DNA of 8,763 nt from an uncultured beta proteobacterium (GTDB lineage Bacteria > Pseudomonadota > Gammaproteobacteria > Burkholderiales > Rhodocyclaceae). Made by a program: the position numbers and the translations under genes. The notes below the pieces were generated by a model, which was given only the letters and a program-made list of their open reading frames with translations, was not told the origin of the DNA and made no database searches. The stretch is from the NCBI GenBank assembly GCA_903932755.1, contig CAIZHL010000539.1, forward strand, positions 1-8,763. Direction: 5' to 3'. The stretch's first letter is position 1; each line of letters opens with the position of its first letter. Positions 1 to 6,094 of the stretch are shown one piece after another.

Positions 1-83
1 CGGTCGATCTGTTCGATGAAACTGGCCCAGGGTTCGGGGCGCGCCGGATCAAGGTAGGAAAGATTGCTATGCGTTTCGGCCAT
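1..83 (-). CDS. Probable Glu/Leu/Phe/Val (glutamate) dehydrogenase, N-terminal fragment
   Basis: The first 27 codons of a minus-strand gene are visible before the window edge, starting at ATG 83-81. A good Shine-Dalgarno GGGAG (93-89, minus) lies 5 bases before the ATG. The peptide begins MAETHSNLSYLDPARP and continues with PW and then EQID. A short polar leader, a YLDP element, a PW pair and a Q-[IV]-D-R segment is the pattern I associate with the start of proteobacterial glutamate dehydrogenases, just ahead of the PYLG and RP-KR segments that lie outside the window. The family interconverts L-glutamate and 2-oxoglutarate with NAD(P)H in the cytoplasm. The start codon is 15 bases after the stop of the upstream regulator, so the two probably share a transcript. 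Only 27 residues support the call, and none of the catalytic or nucleotide-binding residues can be seen. The identity is therefore a recognition by pattern, not a proof. Confidence 0.55.
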   Translation of the reverse strand, partial: MAETHSNLSYLDPARPEPWASFIEQID

Positions 84-98
84 GATGACTCCCGATGA

Positions 99-659
99 TC
101 AGATGGATGACGCCGCGCGAGCACCCTGGTCGTAACGACCGGAGAGCGTGCGTAGCAGGCGGGCGAGATCTCCGATGCGGACATTTTCCTCGTCCGCCCC
201 GGAGAAGCCCGGCATCAGACAGGCCTCGCGCACCTGCCGATAGCGTTCGCATAGTGCTTGTCCTGCCTTCGTGGTCGACCATAGCACTTCCTTGCCGCGC
301 CTCTCGCCGGACACCAGACCCAGGTTGGCAAGCTTCTTCAGCGCATAGGAGACGACATGGGTGTCCTCGATGTTGAGCACGAAGCAGATGTCGGCGAGCT
401 TTTTCTCGCGCCCGCGATGATTGACGTGTTGCACCACCAGGATCTAGGTTTCCGTCATGACCTTGTCTCCGGCGCCAGCCATGCAGCGCGTCATCGAGCG
501 GCCGCAGGCGTGGCTGGCGATGATCAGGCCGAACTCGAGTTCCGAGAGTTCCGGACAACGCTCGGACACCAGATGCTCCGAGGAAACGATGCGGCGCACA
601 TCGGACTCGACAATCGCTTCCTGCGCCACGGAGGACTTGCCCGCTGGTTTTCTTGCCAT
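99..659 (-). pseudogene. MarR-type winged-helix regulator, interrupted by an in-frame TAG
   Basis: One minus-strand frame runs from ATG 659-657 to TGA 101-99 and would encode 186 residues, but codon 72 (446-444) is TAG. The first half (MARKPAGKSSVAQEAIVESD onward) contains the segment ELSELEFGLIIASHACGR (38-54). The second half resumes in the same frame with ILVVQHVNHRGREKKLADIC (73-92), then NIEDTHVVSYALKKLANLGL, the recognition-helix region, and the wing (SGERRGKEVLWSTTKAG). It ends with a C-terminal helix (LRTLSGRYDQGARAASSI). This matches the MarR-like winged-helix family of COG5631 as I remember it. No other stop or frameshift is present, so the lesion is recent, a sequence error, or read through. 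The stop separates the N-terminal helices from the whole DNA-binding domain. A GTG at 437-435 could restart translation, but I see no convincing ribosome binding site for it. ATG 659 is preferred to an in-frame ATG at 752, because the extra 31 codons lie in AT-rich intergenic DNA. The gene faces away from the TRAP operon and is followed by the putative dehydrogenase. Confidence 0.8.
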
Positions 660-696
660 GGTGACGGATCCCGGTTTAGATCGACGAAATAATTTA

Positions 697-729
697 AACA
701 TTATATTGACGTTTTGTAAATGTAATGTT
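697..729. promoter_or_regulatory. 33-base imperfect palindrome, candidate operator
   Basis: The arms AACATTA (697-703) and TAATGTT (723-729) are exact inverted repeats. Symmetry continues inward: 705-707 pairs with 719-721 and 709-710 with 716-717, about a centre at 713. In total 12 of 16 pairs match. The palindrome covers the plus-strand TTGACG and the minus-strand TATAAT, so a bound dimer could affect both divergent promoters. MarR-family dimers typically bind such symmetrical AT-rich sites, which makes the neighbouring regulator the natural candidate, though this is inference. AT-rich DNA gives such symmetry by chance more often than GC-rich DNA does. Confidence 0.45.
700..705 (-). promoter_or_regulatory. 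Candidate -10 box for the regulator/dehydrogenase transcript
   Basis: Read on the minus strand, 705-700 is a perfect TATAAT, about 40 bases before the regulator ATG at 659. No good -35 sits at 16-18 bases. The closest match, TTAACA at 731-726, is 20 bases away, so an activator or an extended contact would be needed. The assignment rests on the hexamer and its position only. Confidence 0.35.
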
Positions 730-785
730 AACTTATCGTTTGCTTCATCCACTTTCTGCCCACCACCTTCGTGAGGACTCCGCCG

Positions 786-1754
786 ATGAACACCCGCCTA
801 CGCCTGCTCGCCGCCGCACTCGGTTTCACCGCACTCTCCGCTTCCGCCCAAACCAAATGGGACATGCCCACCGGCTATCCGGCCGCCAATTTCCACACCG
901 AAAACATCACCCAGTTCGCCGCCGACGTAGACAAGGCCACCGCCGGCAAGCTGAAGATCACCGTGCATCCGGGCGGCTCGCTGTACAAGGCCAACGAGAT
1001 CAAGCGCGCGGTGCAGGGCGGCCAGGCGCAGATCGGCGAAATCATCTTCGGCGGATATGCCAACGAGAATCCGCTGTTCGGCACCGACAACGTGCCCTTC
1101 CTCGCTACCTCCTACGCCGAAGCAAAAAAGCTGGCGGCGGCGCAAAAGCCGGCAATGGACTCGCTGCTGGCCAAGCAAGGACTGAAGGTGCTGTTTTCCG
1201 TGCCTTGGCCACCGCAAGGCATCTATTCCGCCAAACCGATCAATTCCGCCGCCGACCTGAAGGGCGTCAAGTGGCGCGCCTACAGTCCGCAGACCTCGCG
1301 CATCGCCGAGCTGGTCGGCGCGCAGCCGGTGACCATCCAGGCCGCCGAGCTCTCGCAGGCGCTGGCCACCGGTGCAGTCGCCGCCTTCATGACTTCGGGC
1401 GCCACCGGCTATGACAGCAAGGTATGGGAACAGGTCAAGTACTTCTACGATACCCAGGCCTGGTTGCCGAAGAACGCGGTACTGGTTTCGCAGAAAGCCT
1501 TCGATGCGCTGGACAAGCCGACCCAGGATGCGCTGCTGAAAGTCTCCGCCGAAGCGGAAGCGCGCGGCTGGAAGACCAGCGAGGAGAAGACGAAGTTCTA
1601 CCTAGAGCAGCTGACCAAGAACGGCATGAACGTCGCCGCCCCCTCCGCCGCGCTGAAGGCCGACCTGAAGAAGGTCGGTGACACCATGATCGGCGAATGG
1701 CAGAAGACCGCCGGCGCCGAAGGGCAGGCGATCCTCGACGCCTACCGGAAATAA
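786..1754 (+). CDS. dctP: TRAP transporter periplasmic substrate-binding protein (DctP), probably for 5-oxoproline
   Basis: This 322-residue extracytoplasmic receptor captures a small carboxylate in the periplasm and delivers it to the DctQ-DctM membrane unit. It has a clear signal peptide: MNTRLR, a hydrophobic core, then SASA, with cleavage expected between A21 and Q22. The mature part starts TKWDMPTGYP. The TRAP signature Arg, which clamps the substrate carboxylate in this family, is best placed at R164 in GVKWRAYSP. It is followed by the hinge-side segment ELSQALATGAVAAFMTSGAT (188-207) and by AWLPKN (225-230). The length is normal for the family. The GYP-N-FHTEN beginning, SVPWPPQGIY (138-147) and SGATGYDSKVW (204-214) resemble the subfamily of Bordetella DctP6/DctP7, reported to bind pyroglutamate. 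The co-directional 5-oxoprolinase genes fit that ligand. ATG 786 is chosen over an upstream in-frame GTG (771) because GAGGA at 772-776 is its ribosome binding site and because the signal peptide begins there. The family call is firm; the ligand is inferred. Confidence 0.93.
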   Translation: MNTRLRLLAAALGFTALSASAQTKWDMPTGYPAANFHTENITQFAADVDKATAGKLKITVHPGGSLYKANEIKRAVQGGQAQIGEIIFGGYANENPLFGTDNVPFLATSYAEAKKLAAAQKPAMDSLLAKQGLKVLFSVPWPPQGIYSAKPINSAADLKGVKWRAYSPQTSRIAELVGAQPVTIQAAELSQALATGAVAAFMTSGATGYDSKVWEQVKYFYDTQAWLPKNAVLVSQKAFDALDKPTQDALLKVSAEAEARGWKTSEEKTKFYLEQLTKNGMNVAAPSAALKADLKKVGDTMIGEWQKTAGAEGQAILDAYRK

Positions 1755-1756
1755 GC

Positions 1757-2278
1757 GTGTCACCCAGGCACGCGCTCGACCGGCTGTACGGCGCCGCCGC
1801 CTGGGCGGCGGCGCTGTTCATGATCGGCACACTGGCCATGATCCTGCTTTCCGTCAGCGGGCGCCTGCTGGACTTCCACGTGCGCGGCACCGACGCCTAC
1901 GCCGGCTACTGCATGGCGGCGGCGGCCTTCCTGGCGCTGGCGCATACCCTCAAACGCGGCGAACACATCCGGGTCACGCTGTTCCTCGACCACACCGGTC
2001 CGCGCCTGCGACAGGCGCTCGAACTCTGGAGCCATGCCGCCGGCCTGCTTTGCGCCGTCCTTCTCGCGTGGTTTTCAGTGCGCCTGGCGTGGCAGTCGTA
2101 CAACTTCCACGACATCTCGCAAGGCACCGACGCGACGCCTCTGTGGATTCCGCAGTCCGGCATGGCGCTGGGCTGCGCAATCTTCGCCATCGCCGTGGCC
2201 GACGAACTGGTCGCCACGTTGCGCGGCGAACGACTGCGCCACCGTGCGGCCGACAGCGAACCGGTACGGAGCGAATAG
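1757..2278 (+). CDS. dctQ: TRAP transporter small membrane subunit (DctQ)
   Basis: This 173-residue protein is the small four-helix subunit of a TRAP transporter, which binds DctM in the inner membrane. Hydrophobic segments lie at about 12-34, 46-64, 90-110 and 134-155. Family hallmarks are HTLKRGEHIRVTLF (63-76), between helices 2 and 3, and PLWIPQSG (128-135) before the last helix. The start is taken as GTG 1757, only 2 bases after the dctP stop, with GGAAA (1747-1751) as a weak ribosome binding site inside the end of dctP. A start further upstream (1697) would add an arginine-rich stretch read from the dctP coding region and is unlikely. The C-terminal tail (about 156-173) is charged and probably cytoplasmic. 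The separate small and large subunits show that this is not a fused DctQM type. Confidence 0.92.
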   Translation: MSPRHALDRLYGAAAWAAALFMIGTLAMILLSVSGRLLDFHVRGTDAYAGYCMAAAAFLALAHTLKRGEHIRVTLFLDHTGPRLRQALELWSHAAGLLCAVLLAWFSVRLAWQSYNFHDISQGTDATPLWIPQSGMALGCAIFAIAVADELVATLRGERLRHRAADSEPVRSE

Positions 2279-2281
2279 ACC

Positions 2282-3580
2282 ATGGATTTGGCAATCACCT
2301 TCGGCCTGATACTGGCCCTGTTCGTGCTGCTCGGCAGCGGCATCTGGATCGGCCTTGCGCTGCTCGGCATCGGCTGGCTCGGCAGGGAATTATTCACCGC
2401 GCGCGCCGCCGGCGACGCGATGGCGGTGACCATCTTGGGTGCCTCTTCGTCCTGGAGCCTCACCGCGCTGGCGATGTTCCTCTGGATGGGCGAGATCCTG
2501 TTCCGCACCCGGCTCTCGTCCGACATGTTCAAGGGCCTCGCACCCTGGCTGGAAGGCCTGCCCGGACGCCTGCTGCACGTCAACGTGATCGGCTGCGGCA
2601 TCTTCGCCGCGGTCTCGGGTTCATCGGCCGCAACCTGCGCCACCATCGGCAAGATCACCCTGCCGGAACTGGCGAAGCGCGGCTATCCGGAAGGCATCAC
2701 CATCGGCACCCTGGCCGGCGCCGGCACCCTCGGCCTGCTGATTCCGCCCTCGATCATCATGATCGTTTACGGCGTCGCCGCCGAGGTTTCGATCGCCAAG
2801 CTGTTCATCGCCGGGGTGTTTCCGGGGATCATGCTGGCGGTCCTGTTCATGGGCTGGATCGTGGTCTGGGCATTGCTGAATCCGGGCCTGGTGCCGCCCG
2901 CAACGGAAAAGGCCAGTTTCGGCCAGAAGCTCTACGCCTCGCGCCACCTGATCCCCATCGTCCTGCTCATCATCCTGGTGCTGGGTTCGATCTATGCCGG
3001 CATCGCCACCGCTACCGAGGCCGCCGCACTGGGCGTAGTCGGCAGCCTGATACTTGCCGCGGCCCAGGGCTCGCTCTCCTGGACCACCTTCCGCGAAAGC
3101 CTGTTCGGTGCCACCCGGCTGTATTGCATGATCGCCCTGATCCTCGCCGGCAGCGCCTTCCTGACGCTGGCGATGGGCTACCTCGGCCTGCCGCGCCACC
3201 TCGCGGAGTGGATCGCCAGCCTCGGCCTCGGGCAATTCGGCCTGCTCTTCGGCCTGATGATCTTCTTCATCATCCTCGGCTGTTTCCTCGACGGCATCTC
3301 GATGGTGGTGCTGACCATCGCCGTGATCCAGCCCACCATCGTTGCCGCCGGCATCGACCTGATCTGGTTCGGCGTCTTTCTCGTCGTGGTGGTCGAAATG
3401 GCGCAGATCACGCCACCGGTCGGCTTCAACCTGTTCGTCATCCAGGGCATGACCGGCAAGCAGCTGCCCTACATCGCACGCACGGCCATGCCGGCATTCT
3501 TCCTGATGGTCGGGGCGGTTGGAATGCTCTATGCGTTCCCCGGCATCATCACCTGGCTGCCGCAGCGCATGGTGGGATGA
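2282..3580 (+). CDS. dctM: TRAP transporter large permease (DctM)
   Basis: This 432-residue polytopic inner-membrane protein forms the ion-coupled translocation channel of the TRAP system. It is close to the usual DctM length of about 425-430, and roughly a dozen hydrophobic segments cover almost the whole chain. Recognisable DctM elements are AAVSGSSAATCATIG (109-123), AGAGTLGLLIPPSIIM (145-160), the mirrored repeat IATATEAAALGVVGSL (241-256) and the second PP loop QITPPVGFNLFVIQG (375-389). The two PP motifs mark the inverted-repeat halves that build the substrate and sodium sites in TRAP structures. The ATG lies 3 bases after the dctQ stop, and the TGA overlaps the pxpB start (ATGA at 3577-3580). 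This ties transport and 5-oxoprolinase genes into one translationally coupled unit. No truncation or odd residue was noticed. Confidence 0.95.
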   Translation: MDLAITFGLILALFVLLGSGIWIGLALLGIGWLGRELFTARAAGDAMAVTILGASSSWSLTALAMFLWMGEILFRTRLSSDMFKGLAPWLEGLPGRLLHVNVIGCGIFAAVSGSSAATCATIGKITLPELAKRGYPEGITIGTLAGAGTLGLLIPPSIIMIVYGVAAEVSIAKLFIAGVFPGIMLAVLFMGWIVVWALLNPGLVPPATEKASFGQKLYASRHLIPIVLLIILVLGSIYAGIATATEAAALGVVGSLILAAAQGSLSWTTFRESLFGATRLYCMIALILAGSAFLTLAMGYLGLPRHLAEWIASLGLGQFGLLFGLMIFFIILGCFLDGISMVVLTIAVIQPTIVAAGIDLIWFGVFLVVVVEMAQITPPVGFNLFVIQGMTGKQLPYIARTAMPAFFLMVGAVGMLYAFPGIITWLPQRMVG

Positions 3581-4299
3581 ACCCGCATCTGCTCGACCTC
3601 GGTGACGGCGCGCTGACGCTGGAATTCGGCGACCGGATCGATGCCGACCTGAACGCCCGGGTAATCGCCGCGCGCGATGCCCTGGCGGCCATGCATCTCG
3701 ATGGCATCAGCGACCTGGTGCCGACCTGGCGCTCGCTCACGGTGCATTTCGATCCGCTGCGGCTCGACCGCGCCGCACTGTCGGCGCGACTCCTCGACGC
3801 GGCGCAGGCCGCAGCCCAAAAGTCGGAGCTGGCGACACGGTGGCGAATCCCGGTGTGCTTCGGCGGCGAAGCGGGTCCGGACCTGGCGCAGGTCGCGCAA
3901 GCCACCGGGCGCAGCGAGGCGGATGTGGTCGATGCGGTCTGCGCGTCGGACTTGCGCGTGTTCCTGATCGGCTTCCTGCCCGGCTTTCCCTATCTCGGCG
4001 AACTGCCGGCATGGCTGCACCTGCCGCGCCGCGCCACGCCGCGCACGGCGGTCCCCGCCAACAGCCTGGCCATCGCCGGCGCCCAGGCTGCGATCTATCC
4101 CTGGCAGAGTCCCGGCGGCTGGCACCTGCTCGGACAGACGCCGGTGCGCCTGTTCGATGTCGACAATGCCGCCCGTCCGGCCCTGCTCGCACCCGGCGAC
4201 AGCGTGCGCTTCAGGGCCGTGGATCAAGACGAATTCCAGCACCTCGCCAACGCCATCGCCACCGGCAAATGCGGTCGCGGCGATTGGCTGGAACCATGA
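3577..4299 (+). CDS. pxpB: 5-oxoprolinase subunit PxpB
   Basis: This 240-residue protein belongs to the PxpB/KipI family (carboxyltransferase subdomain C/D, cyclophilin-like fold). With PxpC and PxpA it forms the bacterial ATP-dependent 5-oxoprolinase, which opens 5-oxo-L-proline to L-glutamate in the cytoplasm. The family signature FLIGFLPGFPYLGELP (129-144) is followed by LPRRATPRTAVPANSLAIAG (149-168) and by AIYPWQSPGGWHLLGQTP (172-189), all with the expected Pro/Gly pattern. The N-terminal half (1-85) is the smaller, variable domain with an early GDGALTLEFGD (9-19). It is about 20 residues longer than E. coli PxpB. The ATG overlaps the dctM stop by four bases, and its own TGA overlaps the pxpC ATG in the same way (4296-4299). 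In Bacillus, KipI-type homologues were first studied as a kinase inhibitor. The complete pxpBCA set here favours the 5-oxoprolinase role. Confidence 0.95.
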   Translation: MNPHLLDLGDGALTLEFGDRIDADLNARVIAARDALAAMHLDGISDLVPTWRSLTVHFDPLRLDRAALSARLLDAAQAAAQKSELATRWRIPVCFGGEAGPDLAQVAQATGRSEADVVDAVCASDLRVFLIGFLPGFPYLGELPAWLHLPRRATPRTAVPANSLAIAGAQAAIYPWQSPGGWHLLGQTPVRLFDVDNAARPALLAPGDSVRFRAVDQDEFQHLANAIATGKCGRGDWLEP

Positions 4300-5324
4300 T
4301 CGACGTCGTCGACTGCCCGCTGCCGGCAACGTTTCAGGATGCCGGCCGGCCCGGCTACCGGCACCTGGGCGTGCCGCTGTCGGGCGCACTCGATCCAGAA
4401 TGGCTGGCCATCGCCAATGCCCTGGTCGGCAATCCGCCGCACACCGTGGCTCTGGAAATGCGCCTGCTCGGGCCGAGGCTGCGCGTGCGGGAGTCAATCA
4501 CCATCGCGCTCGCCGGCGAATTTTCGGCGCGGATCAAGGACGCCAGCGGCCAGTCGCGCCCCGCCGCAAACTGGCGCAGCCACACCCTGGCCGCCGGCGA
4601 CCTGCTGCAGATTGGCGGCCTGCGCAGCGGCATCGGCTACCTCGCGGTGCACGGTGGCTTCGACCTGCCGCTAGTGCTTGGCAGCCGCTCCACCTATGCC
4701 CGCGCCGGACTCGGCGGCATCGAAGGGCGCGCGCTGCGGACCGGCGACAAGGTGAAAGTCGGCGCCCCACAGGGACTTCCTTCGGTCGCCGGAGCCACGG
4801 GCATTCCCGCCCATCTGCCCCAAGCACCGGCAGTTCCTTCCGCCCCCTTGCGCGTAATCCCCGGCCCCCAGCGTGACTGTTTCACCGACGACGCCTGGCA
4901 GCAGTTCCTCGGCGCCGAATTCACCGTCAGCCGCGAAGCCGACCGCATGGGCCTGCGCCTCGACGGCCCGCGCCTGGCTCACACGCGCGGCGCCGACATC
5001 GTTTCCGACGGCGTCACCCCGGGCGCCATCCAGGTTCCCGGCGACGGCCGCCCCATCGTGCTGCTTGCCGATTGCCAGACCGTCGGCGGCTATCCGAAGA
5101 TCGCCACCGTGATCGGCGCCGACCTGCCGCGGCTGGGCCATGCCCTGCCCGGACAGGTACTGCGCTTTGCCGCCGTGACAATGGCCGAGGCACTTGAGGC
5201 GCGTCGCGAGGCGGCGAGCGCCCTGGCGGCGACCATCGCGGCGATCGGTGCGCCCGGCCCCGCACTGGACCTCGACGCGCTCTACAGCGCCAACCTGATC
5301 GACGGAGTGATCGATGCGAATTAA
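4296..5324 (+). CDS. pxpC: 5-oxoprolinase subunit PxpC (biotin-dependent carboxyltransferase-like family)
   Basis: This 342-residue protein pairs with PxpB in the 5-oxoprolinase complex. It carries the full series of family motifs: FQDAGRPGYRHLGVPLSGAL (13-32), LGSRSTYARAGLGGIEGRAL (128-147), SREADRMGLRLDGP (212-225), SDGVTPGAIQVPGDGRPIVL (237-256) and ADCQTVGGYPKIATVIGADL (258-277). It is commonly annotated as a biotin-dependent carboxyltransferase or allophanate hydrolase subunit 2 because the same fold occurs in urea amidolyase. The neighbours argue for 5-oxoprolinase instead, since no urea carboxylase or allophanate amidase domain is present. It is somewhat longer than E. coli PxpC (about 310), with an alanine-rich C-terminal tail from 295. 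The ATG overlaps the pxpB stop by four bases, and its last 11 bases contain the pxpA start. Confidence 0.95.
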   Translation: MIDVVDCPLPATFQDAGRPGYRHLGVPLSGALDPEWLAIANALVGNPPHTVALEMRLLGPRLRVRESITIALAGEFSARIKDASGQSRPAANWRSHTLAAGDLLQIGGLRSGIGYLAVHGGFDLPLVLGSRSTYARAGLGGIEGRALRTGDKVKVGAPQGLPSVAGATGIPAHLPQAPAVPSAPLRVIPGPQRDCFTDDAWQQFLGAEFTVSREADRMGLRLDGPRLAHTRGADIVSDGVTPGAIQVPGDGRPIVLLADCQTVGGYPKIATVIGADLPRLGHALPGQVLRFAAVTMAEALEARREAASALAATIAAIGAPGPALDLDALYSANLIDGVIDAN

Positions 5325-6078
5325 CCTCAACGCCGATCTCGGCGAAGGCTACGGGCCCTGGACCATGGGCGATGACGCTGCCATGCTCGACATCGTCGCC
5401 TCGGCCAACATCGCCTGCGGCGGCCATGCCGGCGATCCCGACGTGATGCGGCGCACGCTGCGCCTGGCGCGCGAGCGCGGCGTTTCGATCGGCGCGCACC
5501 CGAGCTATCCCGACCTGCAGGGCTTTGGCCGCCGCACCATGTCGTTGTCGGCCGCCGAACTCGAAAATCAGGTCGCCGCGCAGGTCGGCGCGCTGAGCGC
5601 CATCGCCGCACTCGAAGCGGCACGGGTGACCCACGTCAAGCCGCACGGCGCGCTGAACAACCTGGCCTGCGCCAACCGCAGCGTCGCCGACACGATCTGT
5701 CGTGCGGTTCGCGCCATCGATCCGGCGCTGATCATGCTCGCACCGGCCGCCTCGCAACTGGTGGCGGCGGGTCGTGCCGCCGGCCTCGCCGTGATCGAGG
5801 AAATCTTCGCCGACCGTGCCTACCTGCCCGACGGCCAGCTGGTGCCGCGCTCGCGACCCGACGCCATGATCCACGGTGCCGACGCATGCCTTGCCCACGT
5901 GCTCGCCATGCTCGATGCCGGCGCCCTGATCGCGGTCGACGGTACGCGCATCGCAACGCCCATCGGCAGCATCTGCGTCCATGGCGACAGCCCCGGCGCG
6001 GTAGCCGTCGCGCGTCACCTGCGCGAGCAACTCGCCGCGCGCGGCCATCAGGTGCTGCCGCTGCCCGAAATCGCCTGA
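5314..6078 (+). CDS. pxpA: 5-oxoprolinase subunit PxpA (LamB/YcsF family)
   Basis: This 254-residue protein of the LamB/YcsF family is the third subunit of ATP-dependent 5-oxoprolinase and close to the usual family length. Motifs in order: INLNADLGEGYGPW (3-16), ASANIACGGHAGDP (29-42), SIGAHPSYPDLQGFGRR (58-74), VTHVKPHGALNN (105-116), EEIFADRAY (162-170) and SICVHGDSPGAVAVARHL (219-236). The Asp, His and Lys residues in these motifs are the conserved polar set of the family. The ATG lies 11 bases inside the end of pxpC and has its own strong ribosome binding site GGAG (5304-5307), six bases upstream. The order pxpB-pxpC-pxpA is the same as in E. coli. Older annotations call the family 'lactam utilization protein' after an Aspergillus gene. 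Confidence 0.96.
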   Translation: MRINLNADLGEGYGPWTMGDDAAMLDIVASANIACGGHAGDPDVMRRTLRLARERGVSIGAHPSYPDLQGFGRRTMSLSAAELENQVAAQVGALSAIAALEAARVTHVKPHGALNNLACANRSVADTICRAVRAIDPALIMLAPAASQLVAAGRAAGLAVIEEIFADRAYLPDGQLVPRSRPDAMIHGADACLAHVLAMLDAGALIAVDGTRIATPIGSICVHGDSPGAVAVARHLREQLAARGHQVLPLPEIA

Positions 6079-6082
6079 CGGT

Positions 6083-6088
6083 TACAAT
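6083..6088 (+). promoter_or_regulatory. Candidate -10 box placing transcription start at the next gene's ATG
   Basis: TACAAT matches the -10 consensus at 5 of 6 positions. It lies in the 16-base gap after pxpA, with 6 bases between it and ATG 6095. A transcript would be expected to start at about 6094-6096, that is at the start codon itself. No ribosome binding site is visible before that ATG, which fits a leaderless message. No recognisable -35 is present at 16-18 bases, so the promoter is a suggestion only. Confidence 0.35.
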
Positions 6089-6094
6089 CGCGGC

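Larger units (their letters stand above)
660..785. promoter_or_regulatory. Divergent control region between the regulator and the TRAP/5-oxoprolinase operon
   Basis: These 126 bases separate two divergent start codons and include the only strongly AT-rich stretch of the window (about 675-745). It should hold the promoters for both directions. On the plus strand TTGACG (706-711) is a good -35-like hexamer; 17 bases on is only a poor -10 (TAACTT, 729-734). The rest of the plus-strand leader is pyrimidine-rich up to the ribosome binding site GAGGA (772-776), 9 bases before the dctP ATG. No coding frame with a family match was seen here. The element positions are read by eye, and transcription starts are not known. 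Confidence 0.6.

Noticed and set aside
99..437. The second half of the regulator as an independent gene starting at GTG 437
   Set aside because: It lies in the same frame as the first half, separated only by the TAG and two codons. The joined protein matches one family, and no ribosome binding site was seen for the GTG.
660..752. A longer regulator start at ATG 752
   Set aside because: The extra residues come from the AT-rich intergenic region containing promoter-like boxes and a palindrome, and do not look like a conserved N-terminus.
2050..4299. A single 749-codon open frame on the plus strand
   Set aside because: Only the part from ATG 3577 (PxpB) has family motifs. The upstream part is arginine-rich out-of-frame reading through dctQ and dctM, common in GC-rich DNA.
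3529..4497. A 322-codon minus-strand open frame opposite pxpB
   Set aside because: It is antisense to a gene with full family signatures and lacks any recognisable motif; it is a codon-bias shadow.
4296..5324. Urea amidolyase or allophanate hydrolase subunit annotation for the PxpB/PxpC pair
   Set aside because: No biotin carboxylase, biotin carrier or amidase domain is present nearby. The set pxpB-pxpC-pxpA is diagnostic of 5-oxoprolinase.
5014..6048. A 344-codon minus-strand open frame opposite pxpC and pxpA
   Set aside because: The translation is low-complexity Arg/Gly/Ala-rich with no recognisable domain, and the opposite strand carries well-conserved PxpC and PxpA motifs in the same bases.
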